Positions 27,192-36,213 of a DNA stretch of 64,000 bases are shown piece after piece. The DNA comes from Verrucomicrobiota bacterium (lineage in GTDB: Bacteria; Verrucomicrobiota; Verrucomicrobiia; Opitutales; UBA953), in contig SUVQ01000005.1 of the NCBI GenBank assembly GCA_015061905.1, forward strand, positions 33,192 to 97,191. The letters are read 5' to 3'. The notes below the pieces were generated by a model. It saw only the letters and a program-made list of their open reading frames with translations, was not told where the DNA came from and did no database searches. A program made the position numbers and the translations under genes. How positions within the stretch are numbered: position 1 is the first letter of the stretch; each line of letters begins with the position of its first letter.

Positions 27192-28340
27192 TTAAACTTT
27201 CTTTCCCGCTTCGTAGCGCGCAATCCATTCGCGCGACCACGGCGTGAAGTCTCCCGCTTCGATGTGTTCCCGCGCTTGGCGCATCAGGTCTTGGAAGAAA
27301 TGAATATTGTGGATGCTCAAAAGCACGGACGAGAGCATTTCTCCGGAAACGTATAGATGGCGCAGATACGCGCGCGAAAAACGGCGGCAGGTGTAGCTGT
27401 CCAAACCGTCAACAAGCGGTGTTTCGTCGAGTTTGAATTTTTCGTTTTTGATGTTAATCGTGCCGTCCGGCGTGAACGCGGTGCCGTGGCGGGCGAGGCG
27501 CGTCGGCATCACGCAGTCAAACATATCCGCGCCGAGCGCAATCATTTTCAGAAGCTGAGGCGGCGTGCCCACCCCCATGACGTAGCGCGGCTTAAAATGC
27601 GGGAGAAACGGCGTGCTTGCGGCAACCTGCTGGAGCATTTCCGGCTCGGGTTCGCCGACGGAAACGCCGCCGATGGCGTAGCCGGGAAAATCCATTTGCG
27701 AAAGGGCTTCGGCGCATTCGCGGCGCAAGTCGTCGTAAATCCCGCCTTGGACGATGCCGAAAACGTGATGCCCGGCGGCGATGAAGCCATCGTCAATCGC
27801 GTGGCAGAGAAATTCGTTTGCCCAGCGCAGTGTCGTGCGATTGGCGTCGGCAACGTCGCGTTTTTTCGCCGGGAACGGCGGGCAAATATCCAAAACCATC
27901 GCGATATCGCTCCCGAGCGCGCTTTGGATGTCGAGGCAGCTACGCGGCGTGAGCGTGATGCGTGCGCCGTCCAAGTGCGATGCGAACGTGATGCCCGCTT
28001 CGGTGATTTTTCTCAGCTTGGAAAGGGAAAAAACCTGGAAGCCGCCGGAATCCGTCAGAATCGGTCCGTCCCAATCCATGAATTTGTGCAAGCCGCCGAG
28101 CGCGCGCACGGTTTGCGGTCCCGGGCGCAAATTCAGGTGATAGGTGTTGCCGAGAATGATTTGCGCGCCCGTTTCTTTGACTTGCGCGGGCGTAAGAGAT
28201 TTGACCGTGCCTTGCGTGCCGACGGGCATGAAAACCGGCGTCTGCACGTTCCCGTGGCGAGTGCGCAGTTCGCAACGGCGCGCCGCGCTTGCGGGATCGG
28301 TTTTCAAAACGGTGAAATGCGTGTTGGACTCGGCAGACAT
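27192..28340 (-). CDS. tgt: tRNA-guanine transglycosylase, zinc-site variant
   Basis: Tgt exchanges G34 of His, Tyr, Asp and Asn tRNAs for preQ1 in queuosine synthesis. Catalytic text is intact: ILTDSGGFQVFSL with the general Asp, GIVQGGIYDDLR, GGVSVGEP and the nucleophile Asp in FDCVMPTRLARHGTAF. The C-terminal zinc motif, normally C-x-C-x2-C with a later His, reads DSYTCRRFSRAYLRHL, so two of three Cys ligands are missing. The start is one of two ATGs at 28343 and 28340; earlier codons in the track are not family sequence. queF, an upstream step of the same pathway, is encoded 2 kb away. Confidence 0.94.
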   Translation of the reverse strand: MSAESNTHFTVLKTDPASAARRCELRTRHGNVQTPVFMPVGTQGTVKSLTPAQVKETGAQIILGNTYHLNLRPGPQTVRALGGLHKFMDWDGPILTDSGGFQVFSLSKLRKITEAGITFASHLDGARITLTPRSCLDIQSALGSDIAMVLDICPPFPAKKRDVADANRTTLRWANEFLCHAIDDGFIAAGHHVFGIVQGGIYDDLRRECAEALSQMDFPGYAIGGVSVGEPEPEMLQQVAASTPFLPHFKPRYVMGVGTPPQLLKMIALGADMFDCVMPTRLARHGTAFTPDGTINIKNEKFKLDETPLVDGLDSYTCRRFSRAYLRHLYVSGEMLSSVLLSIHNIHFFQDLMRQAREHIEAGDFTPWSREWIARYEAGKKV

Positions 28341-28392
28341 CATAAGAACCGCCAAATCTACCAAAAAAGTCTCTTCCGAATAAACACAAATT

Positions 28393-28431
28393 TCACGTTC
28401 CCGCACGGAAGCGCGTGAGGCGGGAACGTGA
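28393..28431 (-). terminator. Hairpin downstream of the GDYXXLXY gene
   Basis: TCACGTTCCCGC pairs perfectly over 12 bases with GCGGGAACGTGA around a 15-base loop, between the ends of two minus-strand genes. On the minus strand it is followed by AAATTTGTGTTTATTC, only moderately T-rich. It is again an inverted pair of the genome-wide word. Confidence 0.65.
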
Positions 28432-28473
28432 GTAGGGCGCGGGAACACTCAGCCGCGCGGTGCTTGGCGCAGT

Positions 28474-29208
28474 TTAAAACGCTTCGCCGTTGACGAAAAG
28501 GCGTTTGATGACGGGCGTGCCGTCGCTACGGAGGAAGAGTTCGGCGGAAACGTCCGCCATGCTCCCGCTGTATTTTTTGTCAAATTCCTTGGCTTTTTCT
28601 TCTGCGAGATAAAACCGATGGTCCGGGAAAAAAATCCGGGGATTTTCAAACGAGAAAAGCAGTGCACTTTCCGCCAAGGCGGGAACGTTTTCGGGAAGCG
28701 TTTCGTTGTCTTGCAGGAGCGGATTGCTGATGCGAAAGTTCCAATATTTTGTTCGCTTGAGCGACAGGGCGATTTTTCCCGCTTGCGGGTTGGCGTTGAA
28801 ATCAATTTTCGGGTCGGAAGTCGTTACGCGCTCCACTTCCCAAAGTCCGGTTTCGGGAACGGGTGCGAGCACGAGCCAAAGCTCCGAAACCAGATTGTCG
28901 CAACTGTAAGCGTAGGCGAAAGTGTAGCGCCTTTCCCCTTTGCGCACATATTCCATTTTTGTCGAAAATTTTTCGCGAATTTGCTTTTGCGCGGCTTCGT
29001 CGAATTTTGAAAACGGAATGTTGTCCAAAATTTTAAAATCGAGCGGCAAGTAATGTCCGCGCAAAAGATCGCGCGGGTCATAAGACGTGCATTGGAGGCG
29101 GAAAGTCGGATTGTTGCGCCATTCGCGTTCCCGCAGAACCGACATGAACGCGATGCCCGCGACTTGCGCGGCGAGAAGAAGGACGACGAGAAAAATTCTG
29201 AATTTCAT
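28474..29208 (-). CDS. GDYXXLXY-domain membrane-anchored protein
   Basis: The 244-residue protein has an N-terminal membrane anchor (IFLVVLLLAAQVAGIAFMSV), then YDPRDLLRGHYLPLDF, matching the GDYXXLXY domain although the motif itself is degenerate (GHYLPLDF). Such proteins are regularly encoded next to DUF2157 membrane proteins, as here, with 28 bases between them. Function is unknown. Confidence 0.8.
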   Translation of the reverse strand: MKFRIFLVVLLLAAQVAGIAFMSVLREREWRNNPTFRLQCTSYDPRDLLRGHYLPLDFKILDNIPFSKFDEAAQKQIREKFSTKMEYVRKGERRYTFAYAYSCDNLVSELWLVLAPVPETGLWEVERVTTSDPKIDFNANPQAGKIALSLKRTKYWNFRISNPLLQDNETLPENVPALAESALLFSFENPRIFFPDHRFYLAEEKAKEFDKKYSGSMADVSAELFLRSDGTPVIKRLFVNGEAF

Positions 29209-29236
29209 AAAAAGAAAGGCTGACGGTTAAAATTTT

Positions 29237-30418
29237 TTAAAGACCGGATTCCGCTTGCTGCTGCTCGCAGTCTTTGATTTTCGCCGTGATTTTGCGGCGA
29301 CCGCGTTCGAGAAAATACCCGAAAACGAGCAAAAACGTTCCCGCCAGAATCAGCGCGAACCCGCTACTCGTGAGCGAGCCGACAACTTCGACGGCAAGCG
29401 CGAGTGCGGCGAGCAAAATCATCAGCGCGCCGAGATTGACGTAGAATTTTCGCGAAACTTGCGCGCCGAGCACCATCGCGGCGCTCCCGCAAACAAAAAG
29501 CGTGCCCATCATCACGGCGTGGAGAAAATCGTCTCCGGGATTATTTTTGCACGAATCCGCATAACTTAAAGCGAGCGGAACGAGCGGGAACGCGCCGAGT
29601 AAAATCGCGGCGGCAACGCCGGGCTTATTCAGCTTTTTCCAAAAAGAAACGAGGAGTGCGGCGAGCAAAATTGCGCTCGCGGGAACGAGCGCGAAAAGCG
29701 AGTTCGGGTAAAAATCGATTTCGTCGTAACAAAAAATCTGCGCCATGAAAACGAGTATCGGAAACGCCGTCCACGCCGCAAGCGGACCGTAGCCGCGAAA
29801 GCGTTCCCGCGTTTCTTCCTTCAGGTTGCCGACAAAAATTCCGAGCGCGGAAACGCCCGTGAAAAACGCGAGAAAGTAAAAGTAGGAAACAGCGTCTCTT
29901 CCGCCGTCGATTTCATCGAGTTTGAGTCCGAGCCAAATGCCTGCCGCGACGAGCGAGAGCACGAAAACGCCGCGCAGGCGCACGAGCCAAGGAATCAGAA
30001 AAATCCCGAGAAACCACGCGCCGATCGCTTTCGACGGTTCCGAGGAAATTTGGTAAATCTGCCCGTAAAGCGCGATGTTTGCGAGCCACGTTCCCGCGCC
30101 GACGAGGCAAAGCCCTTCGCCGAGAATCGGGCGCGGATTTTCTTTCCGGCAAATAAATCGTAGCCCGAAAATCCAAAACGCGAGCATGATTGCGGCGGCG
30201 GAAATTTGTTTCGCCAAAGGCGGAATCGTTTCCCAGTTCGCGGAAATCAGCAGAATAATTCCCGCCAGCACGAGAAGCCCCCCGACGCTCGAAAGCGCAA
30301 TCAGCAGATAGTTGCGGGACGCGGAAGGCGTGAGCTTTAATTGTGCGACAATCGCGTCTTTCTGTTCCCGTGAAATTAAACCCAGTTCGAGGAGCTTTTC
30401 GGCATCGGAGTATTTCAT
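29237..30418 (-). CDS. DUF2157 multi-spanning membrane protein
   Basis: A cytosolic helical start of about 35 residues (MKYSDAEKLLELGLISREQ) leads into the DUF2157 region with ISANWETIPPLAKQ and roughly ten further membrane helices. Length is 393. It is the first gene of a two-gene minus-strand unit with the GDYXXLXY protein. The pair is widespread but uncharacterised; no catalytic residues are evident. Confidence 0.85.
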   Translation of the reverse strand: MKYSDAEKLLELGLISREQKDAIVAQLKLTPSASRNYLLIALSSVGGLLVLAGIILLISANWETIPPLAKQISAAAIMLAFWIFGLRFICRKENPRPILGEGLCLVGAGTWLANIALYGQIYQISSEPSKAIGAWFLGIFLIPWLVRLRGVFVLSLVAAGIWLGLKLDEIDGGRDAVSYFYFLAFFTGVSALGIFVGNLKEETRERFRGYGPLAAWTAFPILVFMAQIFCYDEIDFYPNSLFALVPASAILLAALLVSFWKKLNKPGVAAAILLGAFPLVPLALSYADSCKNNPGDDFLHAVMMGTLFVCGSAAMVLGAQVSRKFYVNLGALMILLAALALAVEVVGSLTSSGFALILAGTFLLVFGYFLERGRRKITAKIKDCEQQQAESGL

Positions 30419-30523
30419 GAGGAAAAGATAGACGGGTTTTATTCCGGACGAAATATAAAATTAAGTTTTCCTGCCGCTTTAATTGATTGCGGGCGAGGGC
30501 GCGGGAACGTAGATTCTCGCTTT

Positions 30524-30928
30524 ATGCTTACACAACCGGAAGATTTAAAAGGGCTTTCCATCGGCGCAACCAAAAATGTGCCGACGCGCAAACTTGAAGC
30601 GTTCCCGAACCACAATCGCCAACGCCGCTACGTCGTTGAGCTCCGCACGGAAGAATTTACCTGCGTTTGCCCGGCTACGGGACAGCCGGATTTTGCGACG
30701 ATTACCATCCGCTACATTCCGGCGGAAAAAATCGTGGAATCCAAATCGCTCAAACTCTACCTTTGGTCCTACCGCAACGAAGGCACGTTTCACGAACACG
30801 TAACGAATCAGATTTTGGACGATCTCGTTGCGACGCTCGATCCCGTTTGGTGCCAGGTTGTCGGCGAGTTCGGCGCGCGCGGCGGCATTACGATTACGGT
30901 AACGGCGGAGCACGGCTCGAAAGATTAA
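30524..30928 (+). CDS. queF: NADPH-dependent 7-cyano-7-deazaguanine reductase
   Basis: QueF reduces preQ0 to preQ1 in the queuosine pathway and so supplies the substrate of Tgt. The short unimodular form (134 residues) is seen. The active-site Cys lies in EEFTCVCPATGQPDF, and the NADPH/substrate motif is ESKSLKLYLWSYRNEGTFHE in shortened form. The Glu and His of that stretch are intact. Confidence 0.95.
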   Translation: MLTQPEDLKGLSIGATKNVPTRKLEAFPNHNRQRRYVVELRTEEFTCVCPATGQPDFATITIRYIPAEKIVESKSLKLYLWSYRNEGTFHEHVTNQILDDLVATLDPVWCQVVGEFGARGGITITVTAEHGSKD

Positions 30929-30971
30929 TCTTTTTTTTTGAAGGGAGCCAGAAAAGCGTTCCCGTCCGGGC

Positions 30972-31937
30972 GTGGGATTTAGAACGATAAGTTCCGAGTT
31001 TGCAGACGCGGCACCGCCGGAGTATCCGGGCGCGGCGTCCGTTAAGCTTTTTTGCGCGCATCTGAAAAACGAGCGGCGGCTTTCCCGGTATACAATTCGT
31101 AATTACGAAGAAGCGTTGCGGGATTTTTCGCTTTGGGCAAAAAACATGTTCGGTTTCGGCGGAGATTTTGCAAGGCTGACGCGCCGCCAGTTGCGGGATT
31201 TTATTATCGAGCGTCAGCGCGGGAACGCAGCGTTATCGCGACGCACTCTGCACAATCGCGTTTCCGCTTTGCGCACGTTTTTTCGCTGGTTGCGGAGGCG
31301 GAAAAAACTGGAAACTTCTCCGTTGACGGGAATCGTTTTGCCGAAACTTCCGAAATCGCTCCCCAAGTTCCTGACCGAAAAGCAAGCGGGCGAACTACTG
31401 GCGATGCCGCGACAAGCGTTTGAAGACGGACTGATTTCCGAAGCACAGTATTTGCGTGACAGCGCGGCTCTCGAAGTGCTTTACGGCGGCGGATTGCGCA
31501 TTAGCGAGCTTTGCGGGCTGACGCTCGGCGCAGTGGATTTTGCCGCGGGAACGCTTCGCGTGCTGGGAAAGGGCGGAAAAACCCGCGTCGTTCCCGTCGG
31601 CGAAGTCGCGTTGGAAGCGTTGGAAAAACTGAGTGCTTTTCTCGGCGAAACTTCTCGAAGCGCGCCGCTTTTCCGCGGGAACGCCGGCAAACCGCTTTCT
31701 CCGGGAACGCTTCAGAAATGGCTCAAAAAATACCTCGCACTTGCCGGATTGCCGATGGATATTACGCCGCACAAGCTTCGGCATTCCTGCGCAACGCACA
31801 TGCTCGACCACGAAGCGGACTTGCGCACCGTGCAGGAGCAACTCGGACACGCAAACCTTTCCACCACGCAAATTTATACGCACATTACGCTTGCGCGGTT
31901 GAAATCCGCCTACAAAAAAGCGCATCCGCGCGCCTAA
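30972..31937 (+). CDS. Tyrosine recombinase, XerC/XerD-like
   Basis: The 321-residue protein has an N-terminal SAM-like DNA-binding domain (SVKLFCAHLKNERRLSRYTIRNY) and a C-terminal catalytic domain. The R-K-H-R-H-Y set is complete: Arg in GGGLRISEL, Lys in GKGGKTR, HKLRHS, His in QLGHANLS and the nucleophile Tyr in TTQIYTH. Length and lack of phage-like context favour chromosome-dimer resolution over an integron or phage role. Only GTG (30972) starts are available for the full ORF, so the exact start is uncertain. XerC and XerD cannot be told apart here. Confidence 0.9.
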   Translation: MGFRTISSEFADAAPPEYPGAASVKLFCAHLKNERRLSRYTIRNYEEALRDFSLWAKNMFGFGGDFARLTRRQLRDFIIERQRGNAALSRRTLHNRVSALRTFFRWLRRRKKLETSPLTGIVLPKLPKSLPKFLTEKQAGELLAMPRQAFEDGLISEAQYLRDSAALEVLYGGGLRISELCGLTLGAVDFAAGTLRVLGKGGKTRVVPVGEVALEALEKLSAFLGETSRSAPLFRGNAGKPLSPGTLQKWLKKYLALAGLPMDITPHKLRHSCATHMLDHEADLRTVQEQLGHANLSTTQIYTHITLARLKSAYKKAHPRA

Positions 31938-31970
31938 CGCCGTTAATCGCCCACAACTTTAATCGCCAAC

Positions 31971-32426
31971 ATGAATACAGATTGGATAAAACCTACCGGA
32001 TACCATTTCTTTGACATGGCGGACAGTTCCGCAATCTTTGTCGAGTGTCCGCAGAAAACTTTCGTTATGCAGACGGAGCGCGGGATCGGCGAACGTTTGC
32101 AACAGGCGCAGGAAGGCAAACGAAACGCACGCCCGATGACGCACGAATTGCTTTTTGACATGTGCGTTGCCGTCGGCGCAAAAATTGCCGGCGTTGCGCT
32201 CACGGACGTGAAGGACGGCGTGTATTTTTCCGTCATTTCCTTGGAAATGAAAAACGAACTCGGCGAAAAGTTCATCGAGCTTGATGCGCGCCCGTCTGAC
32301 GCGCTGTCGCTTGCGTTTGCCGTGCGCGCGCCCGTTTTGGTTTCGAAAAAACTTCTTGAGCGCTGTGAAGACGCAGGTCCGATTCTGGAAAAACTCCGCC
32401 GCGGAGATCCGCACCTTCGCGCCTGA
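31971..32426 (+). CDS. Bifunctional nuclease domain (DUF151) protein
   Basis: The 151-residue product carries the BFN/DUF151 domain: RPMTHELLFDMCVAVGAKI in part, VALTDVKDGVYFSVI, and the hallmark DARPSDALSLAFAVRAPVLV in shortened form. Some plant members have RNase and DNase activity; bacterial roles are unclear. It overlaps neither neighbour but ends six bases before dus, so a shared transcript is likely. Confidence 0.88.
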   Translation: MNTDWIKPTGYHFFDMADSSAIFVECPQKTFVMQTERGIGERLQQAQEGKRNARPMTHELLFDMCVAVGAKIAGVALTDVKDGVYFSVISLEMKNELGEKFIELDARPSDALSLAFAVRAPVLVSKKLLERCEDAGPILEKLRRGDPHLRA

Positions 32427-32432
32427 TTTGAG

Positions 32433-33512
32433 ATGAGCTCCACACGTTCCGACAGCGTTCCCGCGTTCCCGCCCGGCAGCTTTACAATGCTTGCGCCGAT
32501 GCAGGACATGACGACGCTCCCGTTCATGCGAGTGCTGGCACGACGCGGCGCGCCGGATTTTTTCGTTACCGAATTTCTTCGCGTGAACGCGACTTCGCAA
32601 ATTGACGATTCCGTTGCAGAGTGCGCCGAAAAAACTTTGCCCGAAACGGGAACGCCGCTTTTAGTCCAACTCATCGGCGAAGACGTTCCCGCCTTAGTGC
32701 GCGTGGCGGATGCCGTGCTTTCGCGCTACGCGAAAACCGTTGCCGGAATCGACATCAATCTCGGGTGTCCGATGCCGAAAATTTTCCGGAAAAATGTCGG
32801 CGGCGGGCTTTTGCGGGATTTGCCGAAAGTCGCAGAAATTTTGGCGGCTTTGCGCCGTGTTTGCGACGAACACGGAAAACTTTTCACGATAAAATGTCGT
32901 CTCGGCTTCGATGATGCGTCGCCGTTCCCGCGCCTGTTGGAGATCGCGCGGGAAAACCGGGCGGATTTAATCGCCGTGCACGGGCGCACCGTTCGCGGGC
33001 TTTATCGCGCTCCGGTTGATTACGCCGCGATTGCCGATGCGGTGAAAAAATCCTCTTGCCCGGTGGTCGCTAACGGGGAAATTTCTTCCGTGGAAAAAGC
33101 TCGGTTAGTGCTTGCGCAAACGCGTTGCTCCGGGCTGATGTGCGGACGCCACGCCGTGCGCAATCCGTGGATTTTCCGCTCCTTGCGCGAAATGTTTGCG
33201 GGAACGCCCGATGCGGAAATTTTCAAACCCAAACTCGGAGACGTATTCGAATACATCCGCGAACTGGAAACTTGCGTTGCCGAGCCGACGGTTTCTGCGG
33301 CGCGCACAGCCGCGAGAATGAAAAAGTTTCTGAATTTTATCGGAACCGGAATCGACCCCGAAGGCGCATTTTTGCATGCCGTGCGCCGCGCGGGAACGCC
33401 AACGGAAATTTTCCGTATTTCGGAAAAGTTTTTACTCGCGGGAACGCTGGCGGAAAAAGAATTTCCGCCGGAACCGTTTTCCGGTCTTTGCGCTCGCCCG
33501 AACTGCGAGTAA
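32433..33512 (+). CDS. dusB: tRNA-dihydrouridine synthase
   Basis: This FMN enzyme reduces uridines in tRNA loops. Visible: MLAPMQDMTTLPF at the start of the barrel, NLGCPMPKIFRKNVGGGLL with the catalytic Cys, the VHGRT motif, VANGEIS and GRHAVRNPWIF. The GCPMPKI-K pattern places it in the Dus family; assignment to DusB rather than another Dus is by general similarity only. It converges with pyrF, only six bases apart. Confidence 0.9.
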   Translation: MSSTRSDSVPAFPPGSFTMLAPMQDMTTLPFMRVLARRGAPDFFVTEFLRVNATSQIDDSVAECAEKTLPETGTPLLVQLIGEDVPALVRVADAVLSRYAKTVAGIDINLGCPMPKIFRKNVGGGLLRDLPKVAEILAALRRVCDEHGKLFTIKCRLGFDDASPFPRLLEIARENRADLIAVHGRTVRGLYRAPVDYAAIADAVKKSSCPVVANGEISSVEKARLVLAQTRCSGLMCGRHAVRNPWIFRSLREMFAGTPDAEIFKPKLGDVFEYIRELETCVAEPTVSAARTAARMKKFLNFIGTGIDPEGAFLHAVRRAGTPTEIFRISEKFLLAGTLAEKEFPPEPFSGLCARPNCE

Positions 33513-33518
33513 AAAATT

Positions 33519-34208
33519 TTACCGCAGTTCCTGCTGTATCATGCGCGTGGCGGCGACGGGATCGTCCGCCTTTAAAATCGGACGTCCGACAACGATGTAG
33601 CTCGCGCCGGATTTGGCGGCGTCCGCCGGAGTCATCACGCGGCTTTGGTCATCAAGTGCCGCCGTGCGCGGACGTATTCCCGGCGTTACCAGCGCGATTT
33701 CTTCTCCGAGAAAACTTCTCAGGCAGGGCAATTCGAGCGGCGAGCAAACCAAGCCGCGCATTCCGGATTCGGCGGCAAGTTTCGCCAAAACTTCCACCTG
33801 TTGCATCGGCGCGCGTGAAATTCCGATGCCGGAAAGCTGCGCTTCGTCCATCGACGTGAGCACCGTAACGCCGAGCAGGCGCGTTTGCGGGAGCACATCC
33901 GCCGCCGCGTCCATCGCTCTGCGCATCATTTCCGAGCCGCCGAGCGTATGAATCGTGAGCATGCCGCAAGGTCTTCCGCGGAGGCTTTTTATTGCGGAGG
34001 CGACGGTGTTCGGAATGTCGTGAAGTTTTAAATCGAGAAAAACGTTAAAGCCGGCATCGGCAAATTCGTCAACGATGCCGGGTCCGTATTTTAAAAACAT
34101 TTGTAGCCCGATTTTTACCCACGACAACTCGCCGCAAAGCGGAGTAAGAAATTTTTTCGCAACGTCTTTGTCGTCAAGGTCAACCGCAAGAATAAGTTCC
34201 GTAGCCAT
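33519..34208 (-). CDS. pyrF: Orotidine 5'-phosphate decarboxylase
   Basis: PyrF makes UMP. The family Asp-Lys core is DLKLHDIPNT, near residue 63, with LAVDLDD at the N-terminus and LVTPGIRP near the end. I use the ATG at 34208 (MATELILAVD), giving 229 residues, because the track's earlier start is not family sequence. Confidence 0.94.
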   Translation of the reverse strand: MATELILAVDLDDKDVAKKFLTPLCGELSWVKIGLQMFLKYGPGIVDEFADAGFNVFLDLKLHDIPNTVASAIKSLRGRPCGMLTIHTLGGSEMMRRAMDAAADVLPQTRLLGVTVLTSMDEAQLSGIGISRAPMQQVEVLAKLAAESGMRGLVCSPLELPCLRSFLGEEIALVTPGIRPRTAALDDQSRVMTPADAAKSGASYIVVGRPILKADDPVAATRMIQQELR

Positions 34209-34269
34209 AGTTCGGATTTTCAGAAAAAAAACGCGTTCCCGCAAATAGAAAGTTGCGGCGGAAGAGGGC

Positions 34270-34340
34270 GGAGGGTGAGTTGAGAAAGCTGAGGAAGTTG
34301 AGAAAGCTGAGGAAGCTGAAGAGTTTAGAAGGAAGAGGAG
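34270..34340. repeat. Low-complexity GAGAAAGCTGAGGAAG repeat
   Basis: The word TTGAGAAAGCTGAGGAAG is repeated imperfectly (three units) between pyrF and the csoR promoter. It belongs to the same purine-rich intergenic family seen at 1190, 37640, 42300, 48614 and 63291. No gene is found in the 34209-34451 gap. Confidence 0.5.
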
Positions 34341-34398
34341 CTCGGGAGAACGCCTTGGGCTAAACCCTCGGACGCTTTCTCCTACGTCAAAAAAAACG

Positions 34399-34430
34399 TT
34401 GACAGTAAAAAATATAGAGGCTACCCCTAT
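34399..34430 (+). promoter_or_regulatory. Promoter and CsoR-type operator of the efflux operon
   Basis: A perfect TTGACA -35 box at 34399 is followed by ATAGAGG-CTA-CCCCTAT at 34414-34430, an inverted repeat with one mismatch and G/C tracts, like sites bound by CsoR/RcnR-family regulators. It lies in the normal position over the promoter, 21 bases before the regulator gene. A clear -10 box is not obvious. Confidence 0.65.
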
Positions 34431-34451
34431 TTTTCGTAATTCGTAAAACGT

Positions 34452-34748
34452 ATGAATACCTCTGAGTCCTCTTCAAAAACGCACTGCCATACGGCTGACG
34501 TAAAACGAAAACTCATCTCGCGATTGCGCCGTATTGAGGGACAAACGCGAGCTCTCCAACAGATGATTGCTGACGACCGCGATTGCATTGACGTCCTGCG
34601 CCTCACGAGCTCCGTAATCGGTGCCTTGCGCGGTGTTTGGACGGAGGTTTTGAACGACCACCTCAAAGGTTGCATTCGGGAATCCCTCGAAAAGCAGGAT
34701 ACGCGCCTGCTCGACGAGCTTACCGAATTTCTGAAAAAATCCCGCTAA
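34452..34748 (+). CDS. csoR: CsoR/RcnR-family metal-sensing repressor
   Basis: The 98-residue four-helix regulator contains the DUF156 text RLRRIEGQTRALQQMI. Its metal-ligand pattern is Cys in DDRDC, then His and Cys in NDHLKGC, the Cys-His-Cys arrangement of copper(I)-sensing CsoR. An N-terminal HCH adds possible ligands. It is a member of the operon it probably controls, starting 22 bases before the outer-membrane gene. Metal identity (copper, nickel, cobalt, or a persulfide signal as in CstR) cannot be settled from sequence. Confidence 0.9.
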   Translation: MNTSESSSKTHCHTADVKRKLISRLRRIEGQTRALQQMIADDRDCIDVLRLTSSVIGALRGVWTEVLNDHLKGCIRESLEKQDTRLLDELTEFLKKSR

Positions 34749-34769
34749 CGTTCCCGTTGCGTCTTTCCT

Positions 34770-36122
34770 ATGCTTTCCGAACGAAAAAAAATTATTTTGT
34801 CCGTTCCCGTTCCCGTGCTCGTGCTTCTTGCGTCGTGCGTGAGTTATGAGGCGAATCCGATAAGGCTCGAAAAAGAAACGCTCGCGTGGGTGGAGGCTTC
34901 CGAAAAGGCGCTGGAAGCGTTCCCGCAACTCAGTTTCGCCGATGCGCAAACGCTCGGGCTCGCGTTCAATCCCGAGCTGAACCGCGCGCGCCTGCAACTC
35001 GCTAAAAGCCGCGACGTAGAAAAACAATCCGGCTGGTGGGAGGATCCGTCCGTTTCGTTCGACCTCAAACGCGTGCTCAACACGGGCGCGCAACCTTGGG
35101 CTTACACGCCGGGCGTCGGGCTGAGCGTTCCCGTAACCGGGCTTCCGGGCTTGGCGGAAGAAGCCGTCGCGCACTACGCCGAAGCCGATTACTGGACGCT
35201 CGTTCAGGCGGAGTTCGACTTCCGAAGCGCGCTTGCCGAGCTTTGGATTGATTACGCCGTCGTTGCCGCGAAGAGCAAATTGACCGAAAATTATCTTGCG
35301 AAAGTCGCTGAAGAAAAATCCCGCTTGGAAAAACTTTTTGCCATCGGGGAAATTTCCGCCGGAGAAATGCAAAAGGAAAGCGACCGCTACAATTCCGTCA
35401 TTTTGGAAAAACGCGCGCTTGATTCCGCCGCGCTCGAACTGCGTTCCCGCATCGTTCAAAAACTCGGGCTCGCGCCGCGCATCGCGCTCGAACTCAAACT
35501 CGACGCGAAACTCTCGCCGGAAATTCCCGCGCCCGTTGACTCGCCTGCACCGGAAAAACTCGCCGAACTCCCGAAAATCCGCGCCGCGCTCGCAAACTAC
35601 GACGCAAGCGAAACCGCGCTCAAAACGGAAATTCGCCGCCAGTATCCGGAGCTCTCGCTCGGCACGAGCTACGAGCTCGACGGGAACGACAGCTTCGAAG
35701 ATTCGCTCACGCTCGGCATCGGCTTCAATCTTCCCGTGTGGAATCGCAACCGCGTCGGAATCGCCGCCGCTAAAGGCGACCGAGCCCTTGCCCGACTCGA
35801 CGCGATGACGCTTTGGCAGGAACAGTTTCACACCTTGCGCCACCTCGAACGCGAACAAAAAATCGCCGAAACGCATTGCCGCGAACAAATCGTTCGCACG
35901 GAAAAATTCCGGGAACGCACTCAAAAAATTTACGCCGAAATCGAAATCGGCGAAGCACTCCCGACCGTGCTTTCCGAAGCCGCGCAACAGCATTTTGCCG
36001 CCGAGCTCGCCGCCTGCGACGCCTACGGAGATTACCTCAAAACCCGCATCCGGATTTTGGCTCTGAAGATTAACGAACAACAAACAGGGGATAGCGAACA
36101 ACGAACAATGAATAGTGAATAA
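34770..36122 (+). CDS. Outer-membrane efflux factor (TolC/CusC family lipoprotein)
   Basis: A signal sequence with lipobox (LLASC, Cys23) is followed by a 427-residue OMF structure with two repeats of TolC-like helical hairpin (e.g. LGLAFNPELNRARLQLAKS and SLGTSYELDG). It should form the outer-membrane channel of the efflux pump. The next gene is a periplasmic adaptor and the third an inner-membrane RND pump, so the three make a complete tripartite system under the CsoR gene. Confidence 0.88.
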   Translation: MLSERKKIILSVPVPVLVLLASCVSYEANPIRLEKETLAWVEASEKALEAFPQLSFADAQTLGLAFNPELNRARLQLAKSRDVEKQSGWWEDPSVSFDLKRVLNTGAQPWAYTPGVGLSVPVTGLPGLAEEAVAHYAEADYWTLVQAEFDFRSALAELWIDYAVVAAKSKLTENYLAKVAEEKSRLEKLFAIGEISAGEMQKESDRYNSVILEKRALDSAALELRSRIVQKLGLAPRIALELKLDAKLSPEIPAPVDSPAPEKLAELPKIRAALANYDASETALKTEIRRQYPELSLGTSYELDGNDSFEDSLTLGIGFNLPVWNRNRVGIAAAKGDRALARLDAMTLWQEQFHTLRHLEREQKIAETHCREQIVRTEKFRERTQKIYAEIEIGEALPTVLSEAAQQHFAAELAACDAYGDYLKTRIRILALKINEQQTGDSEQRTMNSE

Positions 36123-36200
36123 CGCAGTGCTAAGGATTTTGCTTAAGCAAAATCTTTGAAGAAATAATTATTCACTATTCGCTATTCATTATTCACTGAA
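36100..36200. repeat. Long inverted repeat between efflux genes
   Basis: GAATAGTGAATAA recurs as its complement TTATTCACTATTC; between them lies a second palindrome, AAGATTTTGC-like around TTAA (AGGATTTTGCTTAAGCAAAATCTTT). The element starts within the 3' end of the outer-membrane gene, whose last residues (QQTGDSEQRTMNSE) are encoded by it. It could attenuate or stabilise the operon mRNA. Confidence 0.55.
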
Positions 36201-36213
36201 AAATATTATTCTC

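Noticed and set aside
30972-31937. Phage or integron integrase
   Set aside because: No attachment site, excisionase or phage gene nearby; length and context fit a Xer recombinase.
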